This document shows positions 1 through 6,167 of a stretch of DNA of 11,148 nucleotides, one piece after another. Each line of letters starts with the position of its first letter. The first letter of the stretch is position 1. The notes under the pieces were generated by a model, which saw only the letters and a list, made by a program, of their open reading frames with translations, was not told the DNA's origin and searched no databases. The DNA is taken from NCBI GenBank assembly GCA_900546385.1, contig URCT01000086.1:1-11148 (forward strand). Reading direction: 5' to 3'. Position numbers and translations under genes: made by a program. The stretch comes from an uncultured Eubacteriales bacterium. Its GTDB lineage: Bacteria; Bacillota; Clostridia; Oscillospirales; CAG-382.

Positions 1-465
1 GACCGTTCCGCCGGCTTTTTGGACTAACTCTTCAACGGCCGTTAACGATTCGCCGGTGCTGATAACGTCATCGACGATGACAATGCGCTTGCCCTTGATG
101 AGCGCGGCGTCCTTGCTGTCGAGATACAGCGTCTGCACCTTGGCGGTGGTGATGGAATGCACCTCCACGCTGATCGGATCGGTCATGTAGGCCTTAATTC
201 CCTTGCGTGCGACAAAATGCTTCTTTTCGCCGGCCTGACGCGCCATTTCGTTGACAAGACCGATGGCCTTGGCTTCGGGTGCGATCATATAATCGTGCGG
301 CGGAAGAATTTTGTTTAACTCTCTTGCGCAGGCTTCGGTTAACTCATAGTCGCCCAGCATAACAAAGCCGGCAATCGAAAGCTTGTCGTTCAAGGCGCAG
401 ATCGGCAGGTCGCGTTCCAGTCCTGCCACCTTGATTCTGTAGTATTCTTGCTTTTCGTTACTCAT
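1..465 (-). CDS. Phosphoribosyltransferase, adenine-PRTase-like (3' end outside window)
   Basis: The ATG at 465-463 opens a frame that stays open for 155 codons to the left edge, so the C-terminus is missing. Residues 128-140 (IVIVDDVISTGES) form the PRPP-binding motif of type I phosphoribosyltransferases: hydrophobic strand, two acidic residues, then the STG phosphate loop. The upstream part (AGLERDLPI near residue 14, APEAKAIGL near 62, VARKGIKAYM near 85) resembles the adenine/xanthine PRTase-like group common in Firmicutes. Such enzymes transfer ribose-5-phosphate from PRPP to a purine base in the cytosol; the base used here is not shown by the sequence. The start is 30 nt after the stop of the HIT gene, with a modest purine-rich RBS (AGAAAGAG). 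It is probably the third gene of a thrS-HIT-PRTase transcript. It could be a true Apt or a diverged paralogue; the family call is firm, the substrate is inference. Confidence 0.85.
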   Translation of the reverse strand, partial: MSNEKQEYYRIKVAGLERDLPICALNDKLSIAGFVMLGDYELTEACARELNKILPPHDYMIAPEAKAIGLVNEMARQAGEKKHFVARKGIKAYMTDPISVEVHSITTAKVQTLYLDSKDAALIKGKRIVIVDDVISTGESLTAVEELVQKAGGTV

Positions 466-495
466 GGTATTCACTCTTTCTGTACGTATTCGGGT

Positions 496-834
496 TTATG
501 CCATTTTTTCGGGCAATTCTTGACCGCCCAAAATGTGGAAATGTAAGTGCATGACCGATTGCTTGGCATCCGCGCCGCAGTTGGAAATCACGCGGTAACC
601 GTTTGTGATGCCGGCCATCTTTGCAATGTCGCCGATTTTGGCGAAAATCTTGGCAACGACGGCGGCGTTGTCCGCGTTGACGGCATCGACATTTTCGATA
701 TGTGCTTTCGGAATGACTAACACATGAACCTTTGCCATGGGATTGATGTCGTAAAAGGCGAGCATATCGTCGTCTTCGTAAACCTTGTTCGACGGAATTT
801 CACCGTGTGCGATTTTGCAGAAAATGCAATCCAT
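496..834 (-). CDS. HIT family (HINT-type) purine nucleoside phosphoramidase-like protein
   Basis: This 112-residue protein begins MDCIFCKIAHGEIPS, the characteristic HINT N-terminus with a C-x-x-C pair, and ends with the histidine triad HLHFHILGG near the C-terminus (pattern H-phi-H-phi-H-phi-phi). The middle histidine is the expected nucleophile. Family members hydrolyse AMP-lysine and other purine nucleoside phosphoramidates; the cellular substrate here is unknown. The frame extends 20 codons further upstream, but the chosen ATG at 834-832 has an excellent AAAAGGAG at good spacing, and the residues before it (CVRPLRCFYGY...) do not belong to the family. The length matches typical HINT proteins (about 110-115 aa). 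The gene lies 90 nt after thrS and 30 nt before a phosphoribosyltransferase on the same strand, so co-transcription is likely. The purine-linked neighbour fits a housekeeping nucleotide role. Confidence 0.93.
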   Translation of the reverse strand: MDCIFCKIAHGEIPSNKVYEDDDMLAFYDINPMAKVHVLVIPKAHIENVDAVNADNAAVVAKIFAKIGDIAKMAGITNGYRVISNCGADAKQSVMHLHFHILGGQELPEKMA

Positions 835-876
835 TTGTTTTCGCTCCTTTTCAATATATCCGTAAAAACACCTCAA

Positions 877-903
877 CGGCCTGACGCAAAACACATCAGA
901 CCG
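877..903 (-). other. Intergenic hairpin between thrS and the HIT gene
   Basis: On the minus strand CGGTCTGA (903-896) can pair with TCAGGCCG (884-877), 8 bp including one G-U, around an 11-nt loop. A short T run (TTTTT) follows only about 9 nt later, so this is a poor intrinsic terminator. It may be a weak attenuator that reduces read-through from thrS, or an RNA-processing or stability element. It could also be chance. Confidence 0.3.
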
Positions 904-924
904 AGAGGATAGATTCTGAAAGGC

Positions 925-2832
925 TTATCTTGCCAGTTCGTCGATTTCCTTGCGGACGTCGGCAATGAACGTGTCGAGTGATTCGGTGCCCATATCGCCG
1001 TTCTTTCTCGAACGAACCGCAACCGTTCCGTTTTCGCATTCCTTGTCGCCGATAACGAGCATATACGGAACTTTTTCAAGCTGCGCTTCGCGGATCTTGT
1101 AGCCGATCTTTTCGTTTCTCGTGTCGGTCTCAACGCGGATTCCGGCAGACGTTAACTTCTTTGCCACCTCGGCGGCATAGTCGTGCTGACGGTCGCTGAT
1201 GGGCAGAAGCTTTACCTGAACCGGTGCAAGCCAAGTCGGAAATGCACCGGCAAAGTGTTCGATCAAAATGCCGATGAAGCGTTCAATCGAGCCGAAGCAT
1301 ACGCGGTGAATCATGATCGGACGATGCTTTTCGCCGTCTGAGCCTGTGTATTCCGCTTCAAAGCGCATCGGAAGCTGGAAGTCGAGCTGAATGGTGCCGC
1401 ACTGCCAGGTTCTGCCGAGAGAATCCTCCAAGTGGAAGTCGATCTTCGGACCGTAGAACGCGCCGTCGCCTTCGTTGACCACATACGGCATATGCATTTC
1501 GTCGAGAGCTGCACGAAGGCCATTGGTAGCTGCCTCCCAATCCTCCAAAGAACCGAGATGATCCTCCGGCATGGTGGAAAGCTCCACATGATATTTGAAG
1601 CCGAAAACGTTGTAAACTTCATTGATCAGACGGACAACGCCCTTGATTTCACCGGTAATCTGTTCCGGCGTCATGAAGATGTGCGCATCATCCTGCGTGA
1701 AGCAGCGCACGCGCATAAGGCCGTGCATTTCGCCGCTCTTTTCGTGGCGGTGAACAATGCCGAGTTCGCCGAGACGCATCGGCAGATCCTTGTAGGAGCG
1801 CGGCTCCAGCTTGTACACAAGCATACCGCCCGGACAGTTCATCGGCTTGACGGCAAATTCGTTGTCGTCAATGGTGGTGGTGTACATATTGTTTTTGTAG
1901 TGATCCCAGTGTCCGGAGGTTTCCCAAAGCTCGCGGCGCAGCATGATCGGCGTGCTGATTTCCTGATAGCCTTCACGGGTGTGAATCTTGCGCCAGTAAT
2001 CAATAAGCGTGTTCTTGACAATCATGCCTTTCGGGAGGAAGAACGGGAAGCCCGGGCCTTCTTCGAGAAGCGCAAAAATGCCGAGTTCCTTGCCGAGACG
2101 GCGATGATCGCGCTTCTTGGCTTCTTCAATGCGTGCCAAATGCTCGTCAAGCTCGCTCTGCTTGGGGAATGCCGTGCCGTAGACGCGCGAAAGCATCTTG
2201 TTCTTTTCGTTGCCGCGCCAATAAGCGCCGGTGCAGGAGGTGAGCTTGATGGCTTTCAATTTGCCGGTGGAGGCAAGGTGCGGGCCGGCGCATAAGTCGG
2301 TGAAATCGCCTTGCGTGTAGAACGAAACAACGCTGCCTTCGGGCAGATCGTTGATAAGCTCAACCTTGTAAGGCTCGTCTTTTTCTTCCATGTACTTGAC
2401 CGCTTCTTCACGCGGCTTTACCGAGCGGACAAGCGGCAGGTCTTCCTTGATGATCTTCTTCATCTCGGCTTCCAGCTTTTCGAGTACGTCTGCCGTGAAC
2501 GGAATTTCGGTGTCGAAATCGTAGTAAAAGCCGTTGTCAATGGCAGGACCGATGGCAAGCTTGGTGTTCGGATACAGACGCTTGACGGCTTGCGCAAGCA
2601 CGTGCGATGCCGTATGACGGTAAACCTTTCTGCCGTCCTCGTCCTCAAACGTTAAGAATTCGATTTTGCCGCCTTTTTCGGCCACATGGTTCATTTCGAC
2701 GATTTCGCCGTCAAGACGAGCCGCAAGAGACGCGCGTGCAAGGCCTGCACTGATCTTCTGCGCCACCTCTTCGATTTTGCAGCCTTCGGGCATTTCGAGT
2801 TTGCTGCCGTCCTTTAAGATAAATTCCAGCAT
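925..2832 (-). CDS. thrS: Threonyl-tRNA synthetase
   Basis: The 635-residue class II synthetase charges tRNA-Thr with threonine in the cytosol, and its length is normal for the family. All expected parts are visible. An N-terminal TGS domain covers about residues 1-62. The editing (SAD) domain has H73-x3-H77 and C181-x3-H185. The class II core has motif 2 around HRHEKSGEMHGLMRVRCF and motif 3 around FGSIERF. A C-terminal anticodon-binding domain runs from about 535 to 635. The active-site zinc ligands are present as C333 (MNCPGG), H384 (DDAHIF) and H509 (IMIHR). The ATG at 2832-2830 is preceded by CCGGAGGTAT, a strong RBS. An upstream, out-of-frame ATG (ATGAAACATC) is ignored. Expression is controlled by the T-box leader immediately upstream, so the gene should be induced when uncharged tRNA-Thr accumulates. 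HIT and PRTase genes follow on the same strand. Confidence 0.98.
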   Translation of the reverse strand: MLEFILKDGSKLEMPEGCKIEEVAQKISAGLARASLAARLDGEIVEMNHVAEKGGKIEFLTFEDEDGRKVYRHTASHVLAQAVKRLYPNTKLAIGPAIDNGFYYDFDTEIPFTADVLEKLEAEMKKIIKEDLPLVRSVKPREEAVKYMEEKDEPYKVELINDLPEGSVVSFYTQGDFTDLCAGPHLASTGKLKAIKLTSCTGAYWRGNEKNKMLSRVYGTAFPKQSELDEHLARIEEAKKRDHRRLGKELGIFALLEEGPGFPFFLPKGMIVKNTLIDYWRKIHTREGYQEISTPIMLRRELWETSGHWDHYKNNMYTTTIDDNEFAVKPMNCPGGMLVYKLEPRSYKDLPMRLGELGIVHRHEKSGEMHGLMRVRCFTQDDAHIFMTPEQITGEIKGVVRLINEVYNVFGFKYHVELSTMPEDHLGSLEDWEAATNGLRAALDEMHMPYVVNEGDGAFYGPKIDFHLEDSLGRTWQCGTIQLDFQLPMRFEAEYTGSDGEKHRPIMIHRVCFGSIERFIGILIEHFAGAFPTWLAPVQVKLLPISDRQHDYAAEVAKKLTSAGIRVETDTRNEKIGYKIREAQLEKVPYMLVIGDKECENGTVAVRSRKNGDMGTESLDTFIADVRKEIDELAR

Positions 2833-2898
2833 GATGTTTCATACCTCCGGTATTTTAATAAATGTTATTTTTGATAGGGAATAGGCTTTCCGGGAAAC

Positions 2899-2936
2899 AA
2901 AAAACGCCCCGTACACGATTTCTCCTGTACGGGGCG
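2899..2936 (-). terminator. Intrinsic terminator of the thrS T-box leader
   Basis: CGCCCCGTACA (2936-2926) pairs perfectly over 11 bp with TGTACGGGGCG (2915-2905) around a 10-nt loop, followed at once by TTTTTT (2904-2899). It is a strong Rho-independent terminator and the default OFF structure of the T-box leader. Its 5' arm is shared with the antiterminator. Confidence 0.95.
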
Positions 2937-3128
2937 ACAGATTGCCGCGGTTCCACCCGTTTTAACGCCCGGAAAAGACCGAACGTCCTTGTTTTGTCCT
3001 AACGCCGACACGCGCCGCAAATTGGCTTCTGCGGAACTCACGGGTGGTAACAAAGCGTCTTTGTGCGCTTTCAGCCGCTGACGCACTCTCTGCTAAATGA
3101 GCTTTGCCGTGTCCCGATCACAGTTGAT
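2899..3128 (-). promoter_or_regulatory. T-box riboswitch (tRNA-Thr sensing) of thrS
   Basis: Read on the minus strand, the leader has the standard T-box elements in order. Stem I carries the AGAGAG motif and the GGCTGAAAG distal-loop sequence. Next comes a specifier region TTACCACCCGTGAG, in which ACC (3048-3046) is the threonine codon. The universal T-box GGGTGGAACCGCGG (2958-2945) follows, and then an intrinsic terminator. ACGGG at 2960-2956 can pair with CCCGT (2933-2929) to form the antiterminator; that pairing uses bases of the terminator's 5' arm, so the two structures exclude each other. Known mechanism: uncharged tRNA binds the specifier and the TGGA bulge and stabilises the antiterminator, allowing read-through. 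The threonine specificity agrees with the downstream gene. The transcript start is estimated from the promoter. Confidence 0.96.
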
Positions 3129-3134
3129 ACGTGC

Positions 3135-3163
3135 ATTATACTACGGTTTTTGCGGTTTGTCAA
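3135..3163 (-). promoter_or_regulatory. Consensus sigma-A promoter for the thrS leader
   Basis: On the minus strand TTGACA (3163-3158) and TATAAT (3140-3135) are separated by exactly 17 nt. Both hexamers match the vegetative sigma consensus in all positions. Transcription is expected to start near 3128, just ahead of the T-box stem I. A promoter this strong makes leader attenuation, rather than initiation, the likely control point. Confidence 0.93.
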
Positions 3164-3217
3164 GTCTGCACGGAACAAGTTTACGATTTTTTCGATATTT
3201 TAACGCCGGAATCCGCA

Positions 3218-3883
3218 TTAACGGCCGAACTCGGTAAGCCCTTTGACAATGCGGTAGGCAATGGCGGCGGCTTCTTCGCGCGTGACATAGCTCCGATAGC
3301 GCATTTGTCCGTCGTTGTCACCGCGCAGTATCCCTCGTTTTTCGCAAAAATCGCGTTCCTCCTTTGACCATTCCTCGGGCGGCTTTTCAGCTAAGCGGCG
3401 CAGATAATCCTCCATCATTTCGTCAAATTTTTCTTGGGTCATAGCGGATTCCTCCTCTTCGTTCGGATTGTAATAATAAACGCCAAGCTTGTTGGGAATG
3501 CCGGTAAACGCGGCAATGTCAAGGCTTTCGTATGACGTGCCTTTCGGGCGAAGCTCGAGATGCGTATGCGCTCCATAGCTGTGACCGGTGTTGCCCATAA
3601 TGCCGATTGCCTGTCCTTTTGCAACAAACGCACCGTTCGGTACAAGAAAGCTCTTTAAGTGCATATAATAGACGCGTCTGCCGTCTTTCATGGTGACAAC
3701 GACGAAATTTCCGGCTTCGTTGGCCTGAAAGCCCGTGCGCACCGTGCCGGCGCTTATGGCATAAACGATGATATCGTCAAGACCCACAAGGTCAAGTCCC
3801 TGGTGAAAGCGCGTTACGCCGTTCAGAGTCCGCATTCCGTAAACGCTGGTTACGCGAAAAGCTCCTTTGAAACAGGAAACCAT
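3218..3883 (-). CDS. M23 (LytM-type) metallopeptidase with C-terminal SLH-like tail
   Basis: This 221-residue protein has the M23 peptidase signature: H27-x3-D31 (FHQGLD), H75 (YYMHLKSF) and H106-x-H108 (GAHTHLELRP). H27, D31 and H108 are the expected zinc ligands, with H75 and H106 catalytic. Such enzymes cut peptide cross-bridges in peptidoglycan. An acidic linker (about 140-147) leads to a helical segment and a region at about 172-213 with W-x6-F, GILRGDNDG and VTREEAAAIAYR, which resembles a single S-layer-homology repeat. Such tails are seen on phage-type lysins and on clostridial wall proteins. There is no signal peptide or membrane segment, unlike classical LytM wall hydrolases. ATG 3883 is preferred over the ATG 17 codons upstream because GGGGAGGAG lies just ahead of it. 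The gene sits upstream of the thrS promoter on the same strand, without an obvious terminator between them. It may be a phage remnant or a domesticated lysin. Confidence 0.85.
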   Translation of the reverse strand: MVSCFKGAFRVTSVYGMRTLNGVTRFHQGLDLVGLDDIIVYAISAGTVRTGFQANEAGNFVVVTMKDGRRVYYMHLKSFLVPNGAFVAKGQAIGIMGNTGHSYGAHTHLELRPKGTSYESLDIAAFTGIPNKLGVYYYNPNEEEESAMTQEKFDEMMEDYLRRLAEKPPEEWSKEERDFCEKRGILRGDNDGQMRYRSYVTREEAAAIAYRIVKGLTEFGR

Positions 3884-3933
3884 ATCGCACACTCCTCCCC
3901 GGATGTTTGTTGACAGAAAGCTCTGTCCTTGCA

Positions 3934-3966
3934 AGTATATGCCGCGTATGGCAGAAACGTTCTGCC
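3934..3966 (-). promoter_or_regulatory. Candidate M23-gene promoter with overlapping inverted repeat
   Basis: On the minus strand TATACT (3939-3934) is a good -10 hexamer about 50 nt before the M23 start, but no convincing -35 is seen at 16-18 nt. The place of the -35 is occupied by a perfect inverted repeat, GGCAGAA-N3-TTCTGCC on the plus strand (3950-3966). A repressor or activator site here would control this promoter. A smaller hairpin, GACAGA-N4-TCTGTC (3912-3927), lies in the resulting 5' leader. The assignment is tentative. Confidence 0.3.
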
Positions 3967-3970
3967 GAAA

Positions 3971-4004
3971 GCTTAAAATTCACATATGTTTCGCACTTTT
4001 AAGC
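3971..4004. repeat. Inverted repeat GCTTAAAA-N18-TTTTAAGC upstream of the pyr promoter
   Basis: GCTTAAAA (3971-3978) and TTTTAAGC (3997-4004) form a perfect 8-bp inverted repeat with an 18-nt spacer. It lies about 35-68 nt upstream of the estimated pyr transcript start, between the divergent pyr and M23 genes. Position and symmetry suit a dimeric regulator site. AT-rich inverted repeats can also occur by chance. Confidence 0.35.
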
Positions 4005-4023
4005 ATATATTTTCAAAAATACA

Positions 4024-4032
4024 TGGTATACT
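4024..4032 (+). promoter_or_regulatory. Candidate extended -10 promoter of the pyr operon
   Basis: TGGTATACT combines the TG-N extended -10 element with a five-of-six match to TATAAT. No good -35 hexamer exists at 16-18 nt (the sequence there is AT-rich, CATATA), which is typical of extended -10 promoters. The start would fall near 4039, giving a leader of about 165 nt before pyrC. No better plus-strand promoter is visible between 3884 and 4206. Confidence 0.5.
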
Positions 4033-4039
4033 GTAAAAA

Positions 4040-4206
4040 ATCTTTAAGAGCGATACCGTGATATCGACAAGATTGCTTTGAATCGAATACAAGGTGTCTT
4101 TTGCTGCGAATCGTGCAAAGATGTTTTTCTGTATGTTTGAAATCTTGTCGAATCGGCAGGATTTTTTTCTTTGCCGAAACATAAGTATGCCAAAAGGAGT
4201 ATCTCA
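4040..4206 (+). promoter_or_regulatory. Structured 5' leader of the pyr operon
   Basis: TCGACAAGATT (4064-4074) and AATCTTGTCGA (4141-4151) form a perfect 11-bp stem. It encloses nested shorter pairings: ATACA (4087-4091) with TGTAT (4130-4134), and TTTTGC (4099-4104) with GCAAAG (4115-4120). Just after the stem comes TCGGCAGGA, then a T7 tract (4162-4168) and TGCCGA (4172-4177), which can pair with TCGGCA (4153-4158). A competing short hairpin CGATA/TATCG (4051-4055 with 4062-4066) would use bases of the main stem's 5' arm. The PyrR-binding consensus known from Bacillus pyr leaders is not seen. The layout suggests attenuation or another RNA-based control of pyr expression, of a type I do not recognise. 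Confidence 0.45.
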
Positions 4207-4210
4207 ATGA
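4121..4210 (+). CDS. Possible leader peptide ORF ahead of pyrC
   Basis: An ATG at 4121 opens a 29-codon frame (second ATG at codon 5) that ends in a TGA at 4208-4210, overlapping the pyrC start as ATGA. The frame runs through the T7 tract, so it reads several Phe codons (FF at codons 2-3, DFF at codons 14-16). A U-rich leader peptide whose translation is coupled to a UTP-sensitive pause is the mechanism known for enterobacterial pyrBI, and this arrangement recalls it. Only a weak RBS (GCAAAG directly before the ATG) is visible, and the peptide has no family I know. The frame may be fortuitous. Confidence 0.25.
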   Translation: MFFCMFEILSNRQDFFLCRNISMPKGVSQ

Positions 4211-5427
4211 CCGTAAAACGCGATCCGTTCCATTCTCAAACCGTTCTTTCGCCCGGCGGCGAAACGTATCTTGCGGCCTTGAGACGTTTTGCCGAAAAGC
4301 ATGAAATAGAGTTTTCGACAGCAAAAAAACTTGCTGTCTTGCCCGGTTTTTGCGACGTACATGTCCATTTGCGCGAACCGGGCTTTTCTTATAAAGAGAC
4401 CATAAAAACCGGAACTCTTGCCGCTCGTTCCGGCGGCTACAGCGATGTCTGCTCCATGCCGAATCTTGACCCGGTTCCGGACAGTGTGCCGCATATGATG
4501 GAGCAGCTTGAAATCATCCGGCGCGACGCTTGTGTACGCGTTCATCCGTATGCCGCCATAACGGTCGGCGAAAAGGGCGAAACGCTGTCGGATATGGAAG
4601 CTCTTGCACCGTATGCCGTGGCGTTTTCGGACGACGGACGCGGCGTGCAGTCGCAAGAGCTGATGGAACAAGCCATGCGCCGTGCCAAAGCACTCGGAAA
4701 GCTGATTGTCGCACACTGCGAGGACAATGCGCTTCTGCGCGGCGGTTACATTCACGACGGTGTGTATGCCGCTTCTCACGGCCACCGCGGCATTTGTTCC
4801 GAAAGCGAATGGCGGCCGATCGAGCGCGACCTTGCGCTTGCCGCTAAAACGGGCGCGTCGTATCATGTGTGCCACATCTCCTGCGCCGAGAGCGTTGCGT
4901 TAATCCGCAAAGCCAAAAAGGCCGGAATCGATGTCACGTGCGAAACCGCGCCGCACTATCTGCTTCTGACCGAAAACGAGTTGGAGGAGGACGGACGCTT
5001 CAAAATGAATCCGCCGCTTCGCTCCCAACGTGACGAAGAAGCCTTGTTGGAGGGAATCTGTGACGGGACCATCGACATGATCGCCACCGATCACGCGCCG
5101 CATTCGGCCGAAGAGAAGAAAAAAGGCTTAAAAGACAGTCTGATGGGCGTGGTCGGTCTTGAAACCGCCTTTCCGGTTTTGTATACCGGCCTTGTTAAAA
5201 CGGGCATTCTTTCGCTCGAAAAGCTGGTCGAGCTGTTAAGCACTTCGCCGCGCAAACGCTTCGGAATTCCCGAACCGAAAAATGAGTTTTGCTTGTGGGA
5301 CTTGGACGCGCTGTACAGCATTGATCCGAACGATTTCCAAAGCAAAGGAAAAGCAACACCCTTTGCCGGAATGCAGGTGTTCGGTAAACTGTTGCATAAT
5401 CAGACAAACATGACGGAGGAAGCATGA
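4207..5427 (+). CDS. pyrC: Dihydroorotase (class I-like)
   Basis: This 406-residue amidohydrolase cyclises carbamoyl aspartate to dihydroorotate, the third step of UMP synthesis. The metal and catalytic residues are all visible: H52 and H54 in DVHVHLREPG, D143 in FSDDGRG, H170 in VAHCED, H223 in CHIS and D295 in ATDHAPHS. Their spacings (27, 53 and 72 residues from D143 onward) agree with Bacillus-type dihydroorotases that use a bridging Asp rather than a carboxylated lysine. FKMNPPLR (about 265-272) is the expected substrate-loop region. The N-terminal 45 residues do not resemble the usual opening strands of class I enzymes, and the protein is somewhat short. The ATG at 4207 is chosen over an in-frame TTG at 4171 because AAAAGGAGT lies just ahead of it. 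The stop overlaps pyrK by ATGA. Confidence 0.95.
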   Translation: MTVKRDPFHSQTVLSPGGETYLAALRRFAEKHEIEFSTAKKLAVLPGFCDVHVHLREPGFSYKETIKTGTLAARSGGYSDVCSMPNLDPVPDSVPHMMEQLEIIRRDACVRVHPYAAITVGEKGETLSDMEALAPYAVAFSDDGRGVQSQELMEQAMRRAKALGKLIVAHCEDNALLRGGYIHDGVYAASHGHRGICSESEWRPIERDLALAAKTGASYHVCHISCAESVALIRKAKKAGIDVTCETAPHYLLLTENELEEDGRFKMNPPLRSQRDEEALLEGICDGTIDMIATDHAPHSAEEKKKGLKDSLMGVVGLETAFPVLYTGLVKTGILSLEKLVELLSTSPRKRFGIPEPKNEFCLWDLDALYSIDPNDFQSKGKATPFAGMQVFGKLLHNQTNMTEEA

Positions 5428-6167
5428 AACAAGGAATTTATACAATACTCTCCCAGCGCAGCATCGCCAAAAACACCTATGAAATGATTCTTTCCGGCGA
5501 CACAAGTGCCTTTACGCGTCCCGGACAGTTTCTGAACATCCAATTAGACGGCTTTTTCCTGCGCCGCCCGATTTCGGTGTGCGATTATACCGACCAAACG
5601 ATAACGATTCTGTATAAAACCGTCGGACACGGCACGGAAGCCATGAGCAAGCTTGCCAAAGGCGCAAAGCTCGATATTCTCACCGGTCTTGGGAACGGCT
5701 TTGATGTTTCCAAATGTAAAGGAACACCGCTTCTGATAGGCGGCGGTGCCGGTGTGCCGCCCATGTTCCTGCTTGCAAAACGCTTTCTTGAAACAGGCGT
5801 GAAACCGATCGTCATTCTCGGCTTCAACACGGCCGATGAGGTTTTTTATGAGGATGAGTTCCGTGCGTCAGGCGCACAGGTACATATTGCCACGGCCGAC
5901 GGCTCACACGGCGAAAAGGGCTTTGTTACCGATGTGATGAAGCGTATGAACTATGATTATTTCTACACCTGCGGCCCGATGCCGATGTTCCGGGCAATCG
6001 AAAAAATTGCTTTGACTGACGGCGAGTATTCGTTTGAAGAACGCATGGGCTGCGGCTTCGGCGCGTGCATGGGCTGCTCGTGCAAGGTCTTGACCGGCGG
6101 CTATAAGCGCATCTGCAAGGACGGCCCTGTCCTCGAACGAAAGGAGATTCTATGGACACAAGCGTAA
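5424..6167 (+). CDS. pyrK: Dihydroorotate dehydrogenase B electron transfer subunit
   Basis: This 247-residue flavin and iron-sulfur protein passes electrons from the FMN of PyrD to NAD+. The FAD-binding barrel shows RRPIS at 47-51, and the NAD-binding domain begins with GGGAGVPP at 106-113. The C-terminal 2Fe-2S site has C210-x4-C215-x2-C218-x12-C231, the PyrK spacing. It starts inside the end of pyrC (ATGA overlap), indicating translational coupling, and it overlaps pyrD by 16 nt. The pairing with pyrD is the defining feature of the type 1B enzyme, a PyrD2-PyrK2 heterotetramer. Confidence 0.96.
   Translation: MKQGIYTILSQRSIAKNTYEMILSGDTSAFTRPGQFLNIQLDGFFLRRPISVCDYTDQTITILYKTVGHGTEAMSKLAKGAKLDILTGLGNGFDVSKCKGTPLLIGGGAGVPPMFLLAKRFLETGVKPIVILGFNTADEVFYEDEFRASGAQVHIATADGSHGEKGFVTDVMKRMNYDYFYTCGPMPMFRAIEKIALTDGEYSFEERMGCGFGACMGCSCKVLTGGYKRICKDGPVLERKEILWTQA

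Noticed and set aside
835..894. Upstream start for the HIT protein, adding 20 residues
   Set aside because: The extension overlaps the RBS of the internal ATG and lacks family similarity; MDCIFCKI is the canonical N-terminus.
1432..2295. Long plus-strand open frame (287 codons) opposite thrS
   Set aside because: It lies wholly antisense to thrS, which has every family motif. The antisense translation has no recognisable domain and no good RBS.
3164..3217. Possible terminator between the M23 gene and the thrS promoter
   Set aside because: Only a short CGG-ATT-CCG palindrome and scattered T/A runs are seen. No stable stem with a T run is present on the minus strand.
4162..4168. T7 tract read as an intrinsic terminator of the pyr leader
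   Set aside because: The only strong stem closes about 11 nt before the tract, so the hairpin-plus-T-run geometry is not met. It is kept only as part of a possible novel leader.
4171..4206. Upstream TTG start for pyrC, adding 12 residues
   Set aside because: The ATG at 4207 has AAAAGGAGT at ideal spacing, and the TTG lies within the leader hairpin with no RBS.
4204..4875. Minus-strand open frame (223 codons) opposite pyrC
   Set aside because: It is an antisense shadow of a fully conserved dihydroorotase, and its protein resembles no family.
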